NCBI RefSeq assembly: GCF_040807025.1
Contig: NC_090942.1
Location: 181,177,247-181,241,246, forward strand
Direction of reading: 5' to 3'
Origin: Struthio camelus
Taxonomy: Eukaryota > Chordata > Aves > Struthioniformes > Struthionidae
DNA: 64,000 nucleotides
Under the pieces are notes generated by a model. The model was not told the origin of the DNA. It worked only from the letters and a program-made list of their open reading frames with translations, and ran no database searches. Shown piece by piece: positions 36,741 through 51,100 of this stretch; position 1 is the stretch's first letter; the number at the start of each line of letters is the position of its first letter. The position numbers were made by a program, and so were the translations under genes.

Positions 36741-39700
36741 ATTCACATATTAATACAATTCAAAGCATCACTGAGTTTGATATAAATATTAAAAACTAAT
36801 TAAACACTAGCTCTTCCTAAAAATTACTACCTGAATTTAGAAGCAAGCATAGTGTGGATCTATATTAGTGTTTTAGTTAGATCAGGAATGCACTTTTGAA
36901 GCAAATCTCCCTGTCATCTCCACGTGCCATGTTTTGAATCACAACATGGAGCAGTCTCCGAGTGCACAGAATAATTCTTTTCATATGAATCTAGACAAAA
37001 AGATGTGTTGAAGAAGTGAACTCTTAATAATAATGGGCATTTAATCCACAGAATCAGACTAAAAGTAGTCCAAAGCAACACCATCACCGCTCGCCTTATA
37101 GTATGATTGTAGGGTTTTACATACCAATTGTTTTACTCTGGGTCACTGTATTTGCTGAGGCCTTAATAGCTGTAACTACCTGATAGTTGATGGAGAAACA
37201 TAGACACTTTGAGCAAATAACTAATAATTTGCAGGCACTAATTCATTCTCTCTCAGCCATGAATAAGTGATATGGAAACCTCAAAGCTCAGAATAGGAGT
37301 GGAGAATAAGAAAAAAGGGAAAGATGTGGGAAAACCCTGATTTGATAACAAATAACCATATTAACCACTGAAGAATAGAGCACAATGAGGAAAGCAAAGA
37401 CAAAGAAAGAAATACCATAGAGGGAAAACATGATTATAACATCATTAACATATATACATTATAACATCAATAACATCATTATTTTTTCTGTCTTGCATCA
37501 GAATCAGCATATCCCTCTGAAATATTTCAATTTTCGCTCAAATATCCATAAGGAAAAACAAAAATCTGCCAAATGTTTTTCATGTAGTTCTAGAGAAATC
37601 TAGCTAAGAATTTATTAATAACTCTACTTGCTGCTATTCGAACCTTTAAATATATTTAATGTTTTAAAATATATGCAAATTATGTCTAACGTAAGGATTA
37701 GCGTCAACATTAGATTTAAGATTAGTAACGAGGGTATTTTCTCTTTGACAATGAAACTCAACAACTTTGAATTCCATAAACTGGAAAAAAAGATAAACGG
37801 AAGATTATATTGACTCTCTGACAACATCTGGAAGAAAGCAACTACTTTCAGGCTTTATATTGTACTCCTCATTATTTTTTAAAATGATAAATACTCTGTT
37901 GCATCATCATCCAGCAGGAAAGGTATTTGCTAGAACCATCTTCTTTCTTTTGTAAATATATTCCTATCTTTATGGCATAATTGTTGAAAAAGAGCAATCT
38001 TGATTGTGAATAAAGGTGAGAAAAGCACATGAAGCTGAGATATTTATTACCTTTGCAGTCCTACACAATTTTGGGACACTCATGCGAGTCAGATTAGCCA
38101 GGCATTATGTTGGTCTGGTCATAGTTCCAGTGCTGTCACAATGCTTTAAAAAACATCATCTTTGTATATATCTTGGTCATTCAGAATTATATAAATGATG
38201 GGATCCACTTCACTTACTATTTCTTCAGCAGAACTGACCTCAATATATGAGATACTTACCCAGACTTCCTTCATAGCCAAAGCAGAGAAATAAGCATTTT
38301 TTTAATGAAGTTCATTGCAGACTTCTATATGAGAATGAAATGAATCATTCCTCAAAAGTATCTATTTCTCTCCATTGACTACAGAGGAAGTAATTAGCTC
38401 AAGTACAAATTTGTATAATTTTGACAGATTAATCTCTCCCAGATCCCAAGTACGATTTTATAATACAACTTTTCTTTAAAAAAGAGGGGTTTTGTTTCCA
38501 TTTTGTTCTGAAAATTATTATAGAATACAAAGAAAAAAGCTTTTCTAATGATCTTTGCAGTACTGAAAATCTTCTTCATTTATATAATTCTTTGAGTAAG
38601 TTGTTCACAACCTTAATTCCTTAAACATCAAATCCCTTAAAGCTCCAAGCTAGCTAAATCTTTTGCTGAATACAAATGCAGAAAAAAAAAAAAGGCTTTA
38701 AGAGCTCTTCATATATTTTCTTCATTTTCATTTTTCTTTTACATTTTCTTTTCTTTACATACTCATTTCTCTTGGCCTGCTATCGCTATCACACTTCATC
38801 TATAGAAAGTAAATTCCTTTCATTTTTCAACTCTTGTGTGTTTCATGCTCAACTCCTTCAATTTCCACACAATTTGGGGTGTTTTACAAGCTGATAAGGC
38901 AAGTTCAGCTAGCTCCAAAACATAATGTACTAACCAAGACTTCAGTGAATAGGTAAATCTACCAACATATCTTCTTGCAGTAAAATTGTCAAGGAAAGTA
39001 TTTCCTACCAGAAAAATAAAAAAGAGCATTTTTCACCAATCTCTGCATTTCTATTTAATTTTATGGCCTGCTCTCACTTTTTCTTTCTCACAGTCTTACA
39101 GCAGGCCATAAAAATCAATGAGATATTCAGAAAGAATTAGCATACTGTAGGCTCCAATGGTTTAGAAGGCTGCATATAGAGTCTTTCACCTCTAAGTCAT
39201 CAGCTTGAATGCAGCAGAGAGTGGTAGACACTGAAAGGTCACCATCTGGCAGCTGTTCTGGAGGTGAAATATGAGTCAGTAGCAGAAGTCAAATCCCAGT
39301 GGACAAGCATCTATAACACAAAAATCACCAAAACAATCGGCATTAATTGGCAATCCCTGCTAAGAGAATGAAGACTGACAGGAAGATGCAACTGCCTTCT
39401 CATTATTAGGTGTAGTCCCTACGGACTGGTGTTGAGTTACATGAGTTAGTATCATAGAAAAAATGACTGCAGACGTATCTGCTTGTAGCAAGAAGACAAT
39501 AATTTCTGTCTCTATGGCTGTCACAAGCCGATAAATATATATTTTTAAAAATCTATTTCTAAAACAATAATGTATCTGTTCCTTTTTAAAAAATTACAAA
39601 TTCTGATAGTCCCTTCAACGGGTAAATATTGGCACGCAGTCTATGAAAACGACCACAGTAGTCTTTTCCTGCTATTGTTGTGCTCAAGTGGATATGGGAA

Positions 39701-41376
39701 TGTATTTGAATAGAAGTCTTTCTAATTCAATATTATATTTCTCTAAAGGCAGTTTATGAAATATTACTTCTGAAGAGATTTTCTTCAAGTATCTTTTCAT
39801 CTTTGTCCTTGAGTACTTGATTTACTCTGAACCGTTCTTGATTTTTCTACCTGTTGCTTTCCGTAGCTGCTTCCTTATTTCGGCCATCTTCGTCTCTCTG
39901 TTAATCAGTTTCTCCATTTCTCCTGCTTCGACTGACTGTTTTTAAGACTGGATGACTCGGTTTGCTCTTTCATACCTAGATTGTTATCATGGTAATAAAC
40001 ACATTGTAGCTAATAACAGGAAGAAAAACATAGGAAAACCTCTGAGGAAGGTTAGATATGAAATCCTCACAGATATCTTTCGGTTTGTCAAACAAGTATA
40101 TCTACTTAGTGGCTGCATTTTGAATTTTGGAATCCTTTTCAGAGAGAAATCATTAAGTATCCCACTTTCTCTGGGGTTTTCTATAACCAGACATAATACA
40201 GTCATTGTGATATTCCTTCAAGTTACATATTAAAGCGTCATGAACATGTGTGAGAAAAAGGACTCTGTTCCTGCCATACTTCATCTAAAGTTTTTTAATA
40301 AACTTCATACAAACATATATTATACTATGAAGCATTTTGACCCATGACTTTGACCAAAATCTGAAGTAAACTACCTTTTTGCTCCATTCTTCCTCTAACC
40401 AAAGACCCAAAGTTTATTTTCTTTGTCTTTGAAAATGATTTACTGAGGACATTCAATTAAAAATAGCATTAAAAAAGGGGTTTGTTATGAACAGTTAACT
40501 TAAAGATAAATCTACCAATTTACAGCTTGTTTATCATCTGCATTAACTGTCTTCCCTGGTTTAAGAAGTTCTTGCTTTGCTGGCATCAAATATTTTCAAA
40601 CTAAAAAAAAACCCTCTTTTTTGGGGGGGAGGGGAGAGGGAGGATCCATTATTCTGTCAGAATCATTTGATTTTTAAGCATGAGCATCTTCTGTTACCTG
40701 GTGACGTCTAATGAAACTGAGGATATAGAATGAGCACTGAGAGCAATATCTCCTCTGCCATTTTATGTCCCATTTATTCAATATTGAATGAAAATATGTG
40801 TCCCTAGATAGATGGTTTGCTTTTCGTTTCCTCTCACTTAACATATATCATCACTACAAAACCCTGTTTGAACCTGGATAAATGTTAATTAAAAGCAGAT
40901 AACCTTCTGACATACAACTTGACTAGAATAATGTTCATTTGCATGTGAATAGTTTTATTCCCAAGGAGTCTGTTGCATGTCTTTGCCTGCAGAGGCAGGC
41001 AGAATGAAACCCCCAGATGATCAGAATCATAAAGCTATTCTTATTTATCAATCATTTGCTTATTAGTTTAAATTCTAATCTATTTCATCTAATCTAATCT
41101 ATATAATTTATTGTAGTTAATGTCAGGTCTTCCAAGAGCATAAAGTTAAATTCATGGGTATAATACAGCAAGGACCTACTAGTTAGGAATTGGGCCTAGA
41201 AGTTAAAAGGTCTGGACCTAAGGCTCTCCTCTGACGCAGATTTCTTTCACAACTGAAAAACCACTTATGATTCTACTTCTAAATATATTTTAACCCTAAC
41301 ATCCATTGATTTCCCCCAGATGAAATTAGGTGCCCAGTTGACTTTAAAATACACCTCTTTATTTTCTCCTTTTATT

Positions 41377-41416
41377 AAAAATAGTGAGAATGAGTAGTGA
41401 GAAAAATAGTGAGAAT
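41377..41416. repeat. 25-bp tandem duplication
   Basis: The word AAAAATAGTGAGAAT occurs at 41377 and 41402. The second copy is incomplete, giving a 25-bp period. Likely recent slippage. Confidence 0.8.
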
Positions 41417-42429
41417 TTATGTTAAAGCCATAATGCTACTTAGGGTATATGGAAGGCTTTGATGTAACTATAGACTGTATGCAAGCAATACAGCCACCCT
41501 GATGACACTGCGTGATACACACATTCAGGTAGACTTTCTGCCATAGTTCTGTTGCCTCCTAACACTTGCACCTATAATTATGTTTATTTGTTTGTTTTTT
41601 TAACTCCTAAAAGTAGCTAACAGGTTAAGAATGGGTAAATGTTGCATTCTGTTCTATTACTTATTCAGAGGAGGCATGTTTATATACCATATTTTCTTCA
41701 CAGAGTAAGTGGAGGGGGGATAAAAACAAACATCTTTCAAAAGAAACAGATAACAATCAACTACTCCAAAGACATGAAAAATACCATAGTAAAATCCTCA
41801 AAACCACACAAAAACTACTTGATTGTATGCTTTTACCAAACTAAAATTCAGACTAATATTGTTATGATTTAGAAATGAACTTGAATTTTTAGTTCATGCA
41901 GTTTCATGCAGTTTTAAGATGGCACTTAGGGAGTACCCAGCTTTCCATAGATTTTCTATGTGACTTTGTTCTAACACACAACCCAGTAAGAATTGTTAAA
42001 ATATTTAAAGGGATTAAAATGTTTGCATGGAATATTCTCCTGATATTTTCTGGAAATCATGATGCTTTCAGTCTTGGAAAGGTCTGGGAAGCAATATTGA
42101 CTCTTCTGCTATCATCCATTGTATTACTGGTGGACAACAGCGACAAGAGAGAGTTAAGATCCCAGTTCTCCCACCACAAAGGACAGCACCTAGCTAGTGC
42201 CTTGTTCCATTAGGTCAATCAGCAAGCAGGTGTCTTAATTACTGATGTGAGGCATCAAACCGTTTTCAGGCTGTTAAGTTTTGCTATGGTTGTATACAAT
42301 ATATGCTCATTAAATAAATATTTCTGGTATCCTTGCTTCTGTCTTCTGCAGATGTCTTGATCCCCCAAAACAACTACTCCTGTAACAGGACTCTTCATGT
42401 CATGTTTTTACAAGCTTTTGCTGTACCTC

Positions 42430-42935
42430 TAGCTTGTCTCTTTCCCAGGCTGAGAAGCCAATTACTTCTCATATGGAAGTTGCTACATACTTTATCTGTC
42501 CTCATCACCCTTTTTTGGACTCTTTCCAAGTTATACTATATCCTTTTTTGAGCTCTGCTATATCTTTGAGCATCAGAACTATATTCAGCATTCAAAATTC
42601 AGGTGAACTATGTAAATCCATACAGTGATACAAGGATGCTCTTTATTTTGTTCTCTTATATTTCCTAAGATTCTGCTTGGTTTTTTGGTCACTAATAAGC
42701 ACTGACCAGGCTATTTATAGCACAAAGATCTTGTTATTCTGTGGCAATGCTCATGTGAGAGCCCAAAACTTTTATATGAAATCAGATTTTTTTTTTTCTG
42801 TGTACCTCACATTATATTTACCCACAATAAATTTCATCTGTCATTTTGGTGCTATTCTCTTATCCAGCACTTTAAGGAAGGTTGGAAGACAGATAACAAT
42901 GCTTAGATCTACAAGCTGCTGTTTCTCCTAAGTCA
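42430..42935 (-). mobile_element. Old CR1-type LINE fossil (antisense, ~500 bp)
   Basis: On the + strand the order is 'ctcatatggaagttgctaca' (42468), 'tttggactctttccaag' (42514), 'atatccttttttgagctctg' (42539), 'agaactatattcagcattca' (42576), 'tctgcttggttttttggtca' (42672) and 'aatttcatctgtcattttgg' (42829). This is the antisense order of the 3' untranslated region and terminal ORF2 of an old amniote CR1 lineage, a different subfamily from the 32.5 kb copy. The + strand frames of 64-84 codons here are therefore antisense shadows of a retrotransposon. It is highly diverged and inactive. Confidence 0.7.
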
Positions 42936-43724
42936 ATTCTTTCCTTTCTTTCAGCTAGGGAACTAATTTTTTCAGACTAAGCCTTGATCATCATTGATCC
43001 CTTTGATCAGGCCTTTTTTTTTTTTTTTTTAACAGTGAAGTGCTTTATCACAAACATTACAAGTCCAATGTTTACTACCTGACTGCAATCACAAGCCATA
43101 AGGACCCATAAATGTCTGTTATATGCAGGGGACCTGCTCTTGCAGAGTGTTTGATGGTGGAATCTGCCTCCAGAAACAGCCCTTTCTGAATGGGGCTCAG
43201 TTCAAGCTCAGGATCTGACTTGGCTCAGTGCCCTGCAGCGAAATCTGTTTACAAATCTGCATTTTGAGTTGCCTGATAGGGCAATCAGGAGAAATCATAA
43301 CAAAGGAAGCTTCTCCCTGTCATTGTCACAGCCCAGCTAAGCACTACTACCACAGTGAGACCTCTTCTATGGATTTGCTGCTTTCTTTCCTGCTTGGTCG
43401 CTCCTTTTAGGCAGACATTTTGCATAGATGTCCTTGACCCCAGCCAGGTTTTGAATCACCAGATCTTTAAGAGCTTTCCAGCTGCTACCGTAGGGTAGTA
43501 TGATACCATCAGACAGAAAATAGATCTTTTAATTTGAAAAGTCAAGGAAAATGTATTATACGTAGCAGATTAAGAATAAGATTATGACCTCACTTATAAA
43601 AGCAAACAAGTTATCATAATTTAAGACACTACGCCTTAGCTAGAAGATGCTGTTTTTCAGCTGAGATACAATCTGTGAAGATGATTTATATCAATTTGCT
43701 TTATTTGCCTTAGAAAAGGCATAT

Positions 43725-43766
43725 AGTCAGTTAACATCTCAGCCAAGTCAGTTAACATCTCAGCCA
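43725..43766. repeat. Perfect 21-bp tandem duplication
   Basis: Two identical 21-base units start at 43725 and 43746, beginning AGTCAGTTAACATC. There are no differences between units, so the duplication is recent or conserved. Confidence 0.9.
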
Positions 43767-44127
43767 AAAGTTGGTAGCTTTTGAAGATGTATTCTTTTTT
43801 ATGCATATAAACTTATGTCAGTATGTGAAGTTAATTGTACAATACTGAGCAATCAAATCAAAATAAAGTTACTTTATGGAAAAGTTATAATGGGCATCAT
43901 TTTTCATGCTCATTTTAGATATCTGCTTTAGGATGAGATAACTCATGTCGTCTCTGTGCTGATTTTTCTCCATTCATTATGAAGAAATTCCAGAAGACTA
44001 CTTCACATGCCGACACTGACATTATTTATGTCAATGACATTAGAACAGGTTAATTTCTAACTCTGCTGCAAAATAAAGAATGAATCATTTTAGACCATAT
44101 TTTAGACTTTCATAAGAATAAAAAAAT

Positions 44128-44165
44128 GAAAATAAGAAGGAAAAAGAAGGAAGAAGAAAGAAGAA
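44128..44165. repeat. AAG/AGG purine-rich low-complexity tract
   Basis: A run almost wholly of A and G with GAAGGA and AAGAAG units, seen directly. Confidence 0.75.
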
Positions 44166-45766
44166 TCTAAACCTGAGAAATAATTCTACTTTTGTTCTTT
44201 TTCTACTCTCAGTTTTTTGCTAAAAATTAGATTTTAGAATTTTGCTGACATCACAATTAAAGATTGGTTGAGTAAGTGGTCAATATTTTCATTTGAAGAA
44301 TATATCTATTTTTATGTTACAGATTATTGCTGATATAATCCAGGAGCTCATTTCTAATGCTATCTCACTTTTATCTCCTCAGCAGAAGTCTTGGTCCCTG
44401 CCCAAGAAATCCTAAGAATTGTCATAAACCAGGGCCAGCCTTTACAGAAGAAAAAAAAAAAAAAATGGTTCCCACAGTTATTGAAGTTACAGTGCATTTA
44501 ATTTCTCCTTTTAAAGGAATAAATCTCCAGCTTTGGCTAGATTTATCATCCTTGTTTTCATCTTTTCTGTTTTTTCTTTAACCCTCTTAAGACAGGGAAA
44601 CCATAACTGCACTGTATTTAAGACATAAGTTAAGAATGTATCTATATAGCGGTTTAATAAAGTTTTCTTTCTATTCCTTTGGTACTGATATCATGACATC
44701 TATAATAGATTTGCTAGGCATGATTCTGTCCCAAATATGGCTAGATTTAAGACGGAGTTCCTCCTTTGCCTGTGGCATAGGTCCCACCTTTTTCTGCAAA
44801 GTTGATATTCCAGAAGACACCCATCTCTACGTTTTACCTGAACATAGAAAAAAAGAACTGGACTGTGGTAACTCATTAAATGAAGAAAAATCCAGATTTG
44901 CTGGTTTTGAAAACAGAAGTTTGAAAACATGTTTAGCTCTTCACATTCTGTTCTTCCAGAGGAGAGCTTTTCCTACACCACATTTGCCAATCTAGCAATT
45001 TTCGATGATTCCTATACAGTTGCAGCAAAACCCACAATCCTTTCTAGAAGGCATGTTGGCAAAGTCCTGTGGCTGCAACCAGCAGCAATATTTGAAGCAT
45101 GGATATATATAACATAAGCCCAACTTAGCATGGAGGTAATATTGTGAAAACGGTTAGCTTAGATGAATTCAAGGAGTTTTGCTAAGATCCATCCAAACAG
45201 ATAGGAATTTAAGAATCTGTTAATTCTATAGCATTAAATTGTCTAGGGTTTCAGAAGCAAACAGACTTTCAGGATCCAGTTCTAAGCAATTCCCACACAC
45301 AAGATCAATAGTATCTGTATACCTGCATCTGCATAGAAATTTCAGTCTTTTGAACTAAACAATATATTGTTTAAATCATGAAGTCTCCATTCTGGAAAAC
45401 CTCCCAGTGGTTGCAATACGTTCTGCACCAGAGTAAGGGCTTCAAAATTTGGCTTATGGTGAGCATAAAGCAGGCAGTTCACAGTAACAGAAGCAAGAAT
45501 GGTAGTACCCCAGAAGCCATATAAATTGCATTAGCAATGAGTAAATTCGTAATGGCTTACTCTTTGCAGTAGCAGTCACCTAATTGACACAACTGCAAAT
45601 AGATGATGGCTTTCTGGTAAGAGTTTCAAAGGATGAACTCGCACAAAAACTTAATTCTACTAGTTTGTTAAACTGTAGAATGACAAGATATGTTTTAAAT
45701 GTCTTCTGAATGTCTGAGAAACTTGTTACTCAGATAGTGTAAGCCTGGTTATTTGACCAGTCTCAA

Positions 45767-45774
<8 letters not shown>

Positions 45775-45799
<25 letters not shown>
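45775..45799. repeat. A-tract of 25 bases
   Basis: Uninterrupted A25. It is not preceded by any recognisable processed pseudogene or SINE, so it appears to be a simple homopolymer. Confidence 0.85.
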
Positions 45800-48150
45800 G
45801 CTTTGATTCTATAATACAATATTTGATACCAGCTGGGTTCACTCTGTATTTAGAGAAGGGCACAGAATCATTCAGGATGTGAATAATCCTGTTAACTTTA
45901 ACTAGAGATGATCCTAAAATCTTATACTAGCTGCTTTTTTTCCTTTTTCTGTTTTTCTCAGAAAGAATAAAAAATAAAGAGAAATTCGCTGCAATATTAT
46001 TTTGTAAAATAGCTCAAAATTACCTTTTGTTTCAACACTTAGATTACTTTTTCACTATTATGGCAGCTTAGAGGAAACATTTGGGTTTACTGACCAATGG
46101 GGGAATCACATGTTTTAGATTTTTTGGAAGGTGACATAAGGAAGAAGTGATTGACCAGCACAGGCCCCCAGAATCCAATTAGTGCAGAACCGGTAATCAC
46201 AAATGACATCTCAGATATAAATCAGATGTATTAATTACACCAGCAAGGGAACTGTGTAAATAAAAACTAGCTATTTAAAAAGTGCCAGCACAGCAACAAA
46301 TATACAGAGATCATGAATGGTTTCAGCAATTACTTATCTCAAAGAGAAGTCTGTGAAGTGGAAACCTCAGGAATAGGAGATTACTAAATGCTGTATGCTA
46401 AGTAGCCACTAGCTGACTGATCTTTTCTTTGTAACTGTCTGGAAGCTTGCAACACATTTTTTTAAGATTTAACTATAAAGAGAAAGTTTAAAAACATATA
46501 TTTTGGCTAAACACCTGTAATTGAAGTAAAGAAATACAGAGTGTGTATATAAAATCAGTATTAAAAAGAAACTATTGCCACATCATTATTTTATTACCTG
46601 AACACCAAGGAAAAACAGGTAATGATGTCAGCATGAATAAAATTGCCATGCATTCTTGGAAACTGGCAAACAAATAAACATTAAGGGACATACTTCTGGT
46701 CTATGGTCCATTTGAGAGGAAAGGAGGTCAGAACCAAATAGTTAAAGAATGCCTATATAAAACTATACAAAAACAAGAGGAGATCTTATAGCTAGTGTCT
46801 GTAATTAATATAATAGCAGTATCTGTAAAAGCATTTGATGATAATGAAAACAAATCTGGTATAAGGAAAATTAAAGTCTTAATTCTCTCCTCAGGTAGTG
46901 AAGAAATGCACTTCAAAGTTCAATTACACATCTAAAAATCAGGAAAGGGGCCAGAAAAGTCTCGTCTTCATTGGATTTTTCTTATCTTTTCTCCCATTGC
47001 AGTTTGACACTTGTATACATATAAAAAGAAAGTAATTCAAATGAACAAACATGGTCAGTTATTTTAACTCGAGCTATTCCATAAATAAAATTGCCAGTCG
47101 GATATCTCAGCAGCAGTGTAATTTTTGACTCTGATCTGCCCTTTTAAGCTGAAAGGCAATTTCTGATCTAACTGACCAATAGACAAGATCACTGAATCTG
47201 AAATGGAAAAAAACATATTGCATTAAATCACTTAGTCTGTTCCACTACCAGATCCACATTGCTTCCTAGAAAATATTTTCTCAAGTGAAAAATTATGGTG
47301 AGCGTGTGCTCCTTCGTACTTTTTTTGCTGCAGCCCCTGCTAACTTGGTCTTTGTACAGACAAGCCAATCTGCCTATGGGGTATGCATCAGCGGTTCAGA
47401 AGCCATCTTTGTACAGAACTTATGTTGAATGTGACAATAGCTTTATAGGAGCATACAAAGTCAGTAATGTAAAGAGGATCCCCGCTCCTCTGGATATTCT
47501 GTTCATCTGAAGGCACACATTTAAATAGCAGGTCAGGCTATGCATTTATGACAGAGATTTTCAGCAACACACCTTTTTTTCACAGGGAACGATGTTTAGA
47601 TATATTTTGACAATATTTCCAGCTGTACCGTTTGATCATTTGTTTGTCGATTGTTTATTTATCTTGGAGAGGCCACACAATGTTTGCCACCATGGCCATC
47701 AGTACAACTGTTGTTTAGGGGGCCTCTCAGTATGGTTTCTCTGCTGTTCGCAGTTTCTGCAGATTGCAACAACATAGTTGCTCACAGGAGGAAGCAGCTG
47801 TGACCAGACCATGTGTTCTTTAATCTCACTCACTACAAAGTGGTGGATTAGCTTTGAAGAGGTCTTGTTGCTTCCCAAAGTCTTTTAACAACGTAGACTG
47901 GCAAGATTCAAGACTTCTCTGAAGTAATTCTGACAGGGATTTACACTGGTAAACCAAATGCATTTCAGGCATTTCACAGTCTCAGGTTAAATACAGAGAA
48001 TTATGGGGTGCAGAAGCCAATCTCACAAAACATTCATCTATCTGACCTGTTAACACACCATAAAAATAAATAGCAAAAGTAGGAAAACATGGAAAACATT
48101 TTTGCAATGTTGTAGAGTTTTAAAAACTGGGATGCAGAGTAGAATCATTG

Positions 48151-48187
48151 CTTTTCTTTCTTTCTTTCTTTCTTTCTTTTTTTTTTT
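48151..48187. repeat. (CTTT)n microsatellite with T-tail
   Basis: About six CTTT units followed by a T-run. Parts of the 115-codon + frame here are phenylalanine/leucine-rich because of it, which marks that frame as artefactual. Confidence 0.9.
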
Positions 48188-51100
48188 GCTTTGTTTTGTT
48201 TTTAGGATTATATTTTATAAGTTAAAAAGTCTAGTTTTGTATCCTATATATAATGCTAATATATCAAGATGGATTTCGTCTTCTATAAGAACAAAATCAA
48301 AAGACACATTGAAATATTTTAGTTCAGGTCACTTGGACATTAATAGCATCCCATGCACGGCCACAGGTCTCAAGAGAGCTGTTTTTCAAATGACTCATAC
48401 CCCTGTTCTCCTCTATGGGCCAGATTTTGCAGCTGAACAATTCATATAAATTCTCTCTGATAGCCATGATTTTTACTACTCCTGTCCGGCCAAATGGTGC
48501 ATTTCTTTCCTACTTCTATCCTTGGGGAATGCTGTATGAGTACAAATGGATCCTGAAAAATATTATACTGACTCTACACTACATGTTTCAACTGAGCCTG
48601 TTGAAAAATATTTTGACTAAAACCCAAATACTTCTCTTTAATTTTTCTATTCTTTATTTTTTTCTAATATCCTAAAAATGCTTGAAAAACAATTTTCCCT
48701 TCCCCTGAAAAATAATTTTAGTTTTCAGAACTATGCTTTGTCAAGGACAGTAAAAGTAATCTATGTAAAACAAGGCTATTTCCCAGGAATGGATGAGCGT
48801 GAAAATGCATCAAAAAAGAGAGATGAACTGACTCTTGTTTAGCATTTGCAAAGCTGCTGAGATTTTTTTCCAAGACAAGTTTACTGAATATAATTTGCTT
48901 ATTCCAAACAGCTAGTAAGGGTTTCTTTATTTGTTCTGCCTGCAGCGTTGCATAAAAGGTATTGCTTGATTTGGACAACAATTAGTTGAATTTGCCATGG
49001 TAGTTAAATCTCTATCCTTTTGTTTATTTATTGATGCTATCTGAGGATGCAAAATTCATCAGCATTGCTAATTTTACCCAGCTTAGAAAGAACTAGACAA
49101 GTCATACCTCTTTTCATTGACTAAATGCAGGGATTTACACCTAAGAAGTATTTAAAACATTTTCTTATATGGAGCTTCCTTACAATTTTTTGAATAATGT
49201 ACAGATGTTCTTTAAGTGTTTTCATGGAAAAATGTGGCACATTTTCTTTGATGTTATTCACAAGGACCATTATTCTTTGTTGCAAATACACAGCAAGTCA
49301 CCAAGACATATATTAAAACATTCTCAAATCCCCAGAAGTTTTATTATGAATAATTACTTATCTGAAAATTCACACTTAACCAGTGTTTATCACTTTATTG
49401 CTCTATTTTAAAAGTTTCACTTATGTAACAGTGTAAAGCTTCTGCATGTGCATAGAGTGCTCGGTCATACCTTGCTTATAACAAGCAACAAAGTGGTCAC
49501 TTTAGGAAGGGGAAAAGGGAAGACAGAGAGAAAGCCTCAGGCCAGTAGCTGTTCTTATAGTGATGTGTTTCACTTGAGGAAGGCCTACAAAAGTCAGAAA
49601 GAGTCTGGCCGGTACAGATCATGGCATTTAGAATGAAGATGCAGTAAAGCAAGGGGAAAACCCATATCTCCCATCATAAAGATTTCAGAGAAATGGGCGC
49701 CGAATCCTCTGCACAATTCACATTAGGGGTTATTTATCATCTTTTCCCAAAAGAGGGAATAGGAAACACCTTAGAAACTGGTTGCACTCTGGAAGAAAAA
49801 CACAAATTGAGCTTTCTCCAGGTAGCCTTTTGCAGTACTTGCTTTTTGCCCCAAAGACTAGGCTTTCTGTCCATGGAGTAGGTCTATCAGGAGTCAGCTG
49901 CATGTCCCTCGTGCGACCTTGTGCCTTCCTTCTTCACATGCTAACAGGTATGGAAAACCCACAGCAGCCTTAGTTTTACCAGTGGAAATTGCAAAGCAAG
50001 TGTTAATATCTTCTCTTTGGTTTTGTCCCCTACACATGGACAAACCCAGCTTTAACCACAGCATTGCTACTGAGAAGCTTATGTAGCTCCCCTTATTTCT
50101 TCTATTACTCTACTTTTATTGATTTATGGAAGAGATGATAAAGCTACTTGAAAAAATATTTCATATTTTATTTTTCTTTGCTATAGCTTTTAGACTTCTG
50201 TAATGTAACTTGCTTAACAACGGCTATTTGGTTTACATGACATATATTTAAATTCTACTTTGCTCTAATTGTATATTTACTTACCTATGAAACTACATTA
50301 CCAGTAAGGGACTTTCTCTGGAAAGGAATTTGGTTTGAGTGTAGCAAACATAGTGCTTGTTGCACCCTGGACTTATATTTTCTGTGGGAGGAATTTATGC
50401 ACAGCATGAGTAGGCCCAGCCTACAAGGTTGAGTAAATCCCAAAAAGGTCCGCAACTGAAATTTTCACAAGGAGAGATGAGAAAATGAACAGCAAATCCT
50501 CAACACAGGGAAGAAATATCTTATATTAAAAAAAAAAAAAGTTCTTTCAAAGCAATTTTCTGTCAAGTGGCTGTGGTGTCTTCTTTCTCATTGAAGAAAA
50601 TAAGACATATTGATCAGGAGGAAACTCTGAAGTTACAGCCTGTAAAATTATGCTGGCTGATTTACTGAGAGACTTTTCAAACAGTCTGACTGAGAAATCT
50701 GTTGAAAATGTTTTAGGGAGCACAGAAGGATGACAGGCACTGGGAGAAAGAAACACAATTAGGACTGTGTTAGGGATTTCTGCTTGAAGTAACTTGTTAT
50801 CATCCTACCTTCTTTTATATAATAAAAGTGAATAAAGCTTTCTAATTAGAATACAGAAGCCTAAATATTTCTCTGATGCTTCCTGTCTCATGACTGGTGA
50901 GTAATATCTCTGCAATGATGGTCTCCTTCAACTTCTCTCAAAAAAGGGAGTGGGAAATTTTGACCTAGACAGTCATGTTTTTCCATCCTTACCAGTAGGA
51001 TATATGGGCATTTTATGAAGAATTCTTGGAGTACACAGTGTGAAGAGTATTGTGTGCTTTAATTTAGAGTCAGGGAGAAAAAAAAAAACTCTCCCTTTTC

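Larger units (their letters stand above)
35830..42429. other. AT-rich noncoding sequence with microsatellites
   Basis: No gene is recognised; all frames are 93 codons or shorter. It holds an A-run at about 35969-35983, an imperfect CA microsatellite (36700-36740), a repeated ATTATAACATCA word at about 37433 and 37458, a G-rich tract at 40623-40642, CTAAT-rich repeats near 41075-41104, and a 25-bp tandem duplication at 41377-41416. Confidence 0.5.

Noticed and set aside
44636..44995. 119-codon + strand open frame as a gene
   Set aside because: There is no family signature, it lies in AT-rich sequence with an overlapping antisense frame, and its length is within the chance range.
45775..45799. 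A25 as the tail of a processed pseudogene or SINE
   Set aside because: No recognisable retrocopy body or target duplication was found upstream on either strand.
48102..48449. 115-codon + strand open frame as a membrane protein
   Set aside because: The hydrophobic Phe/Leu part is the translation of the CTTT microsatellite and T-run.
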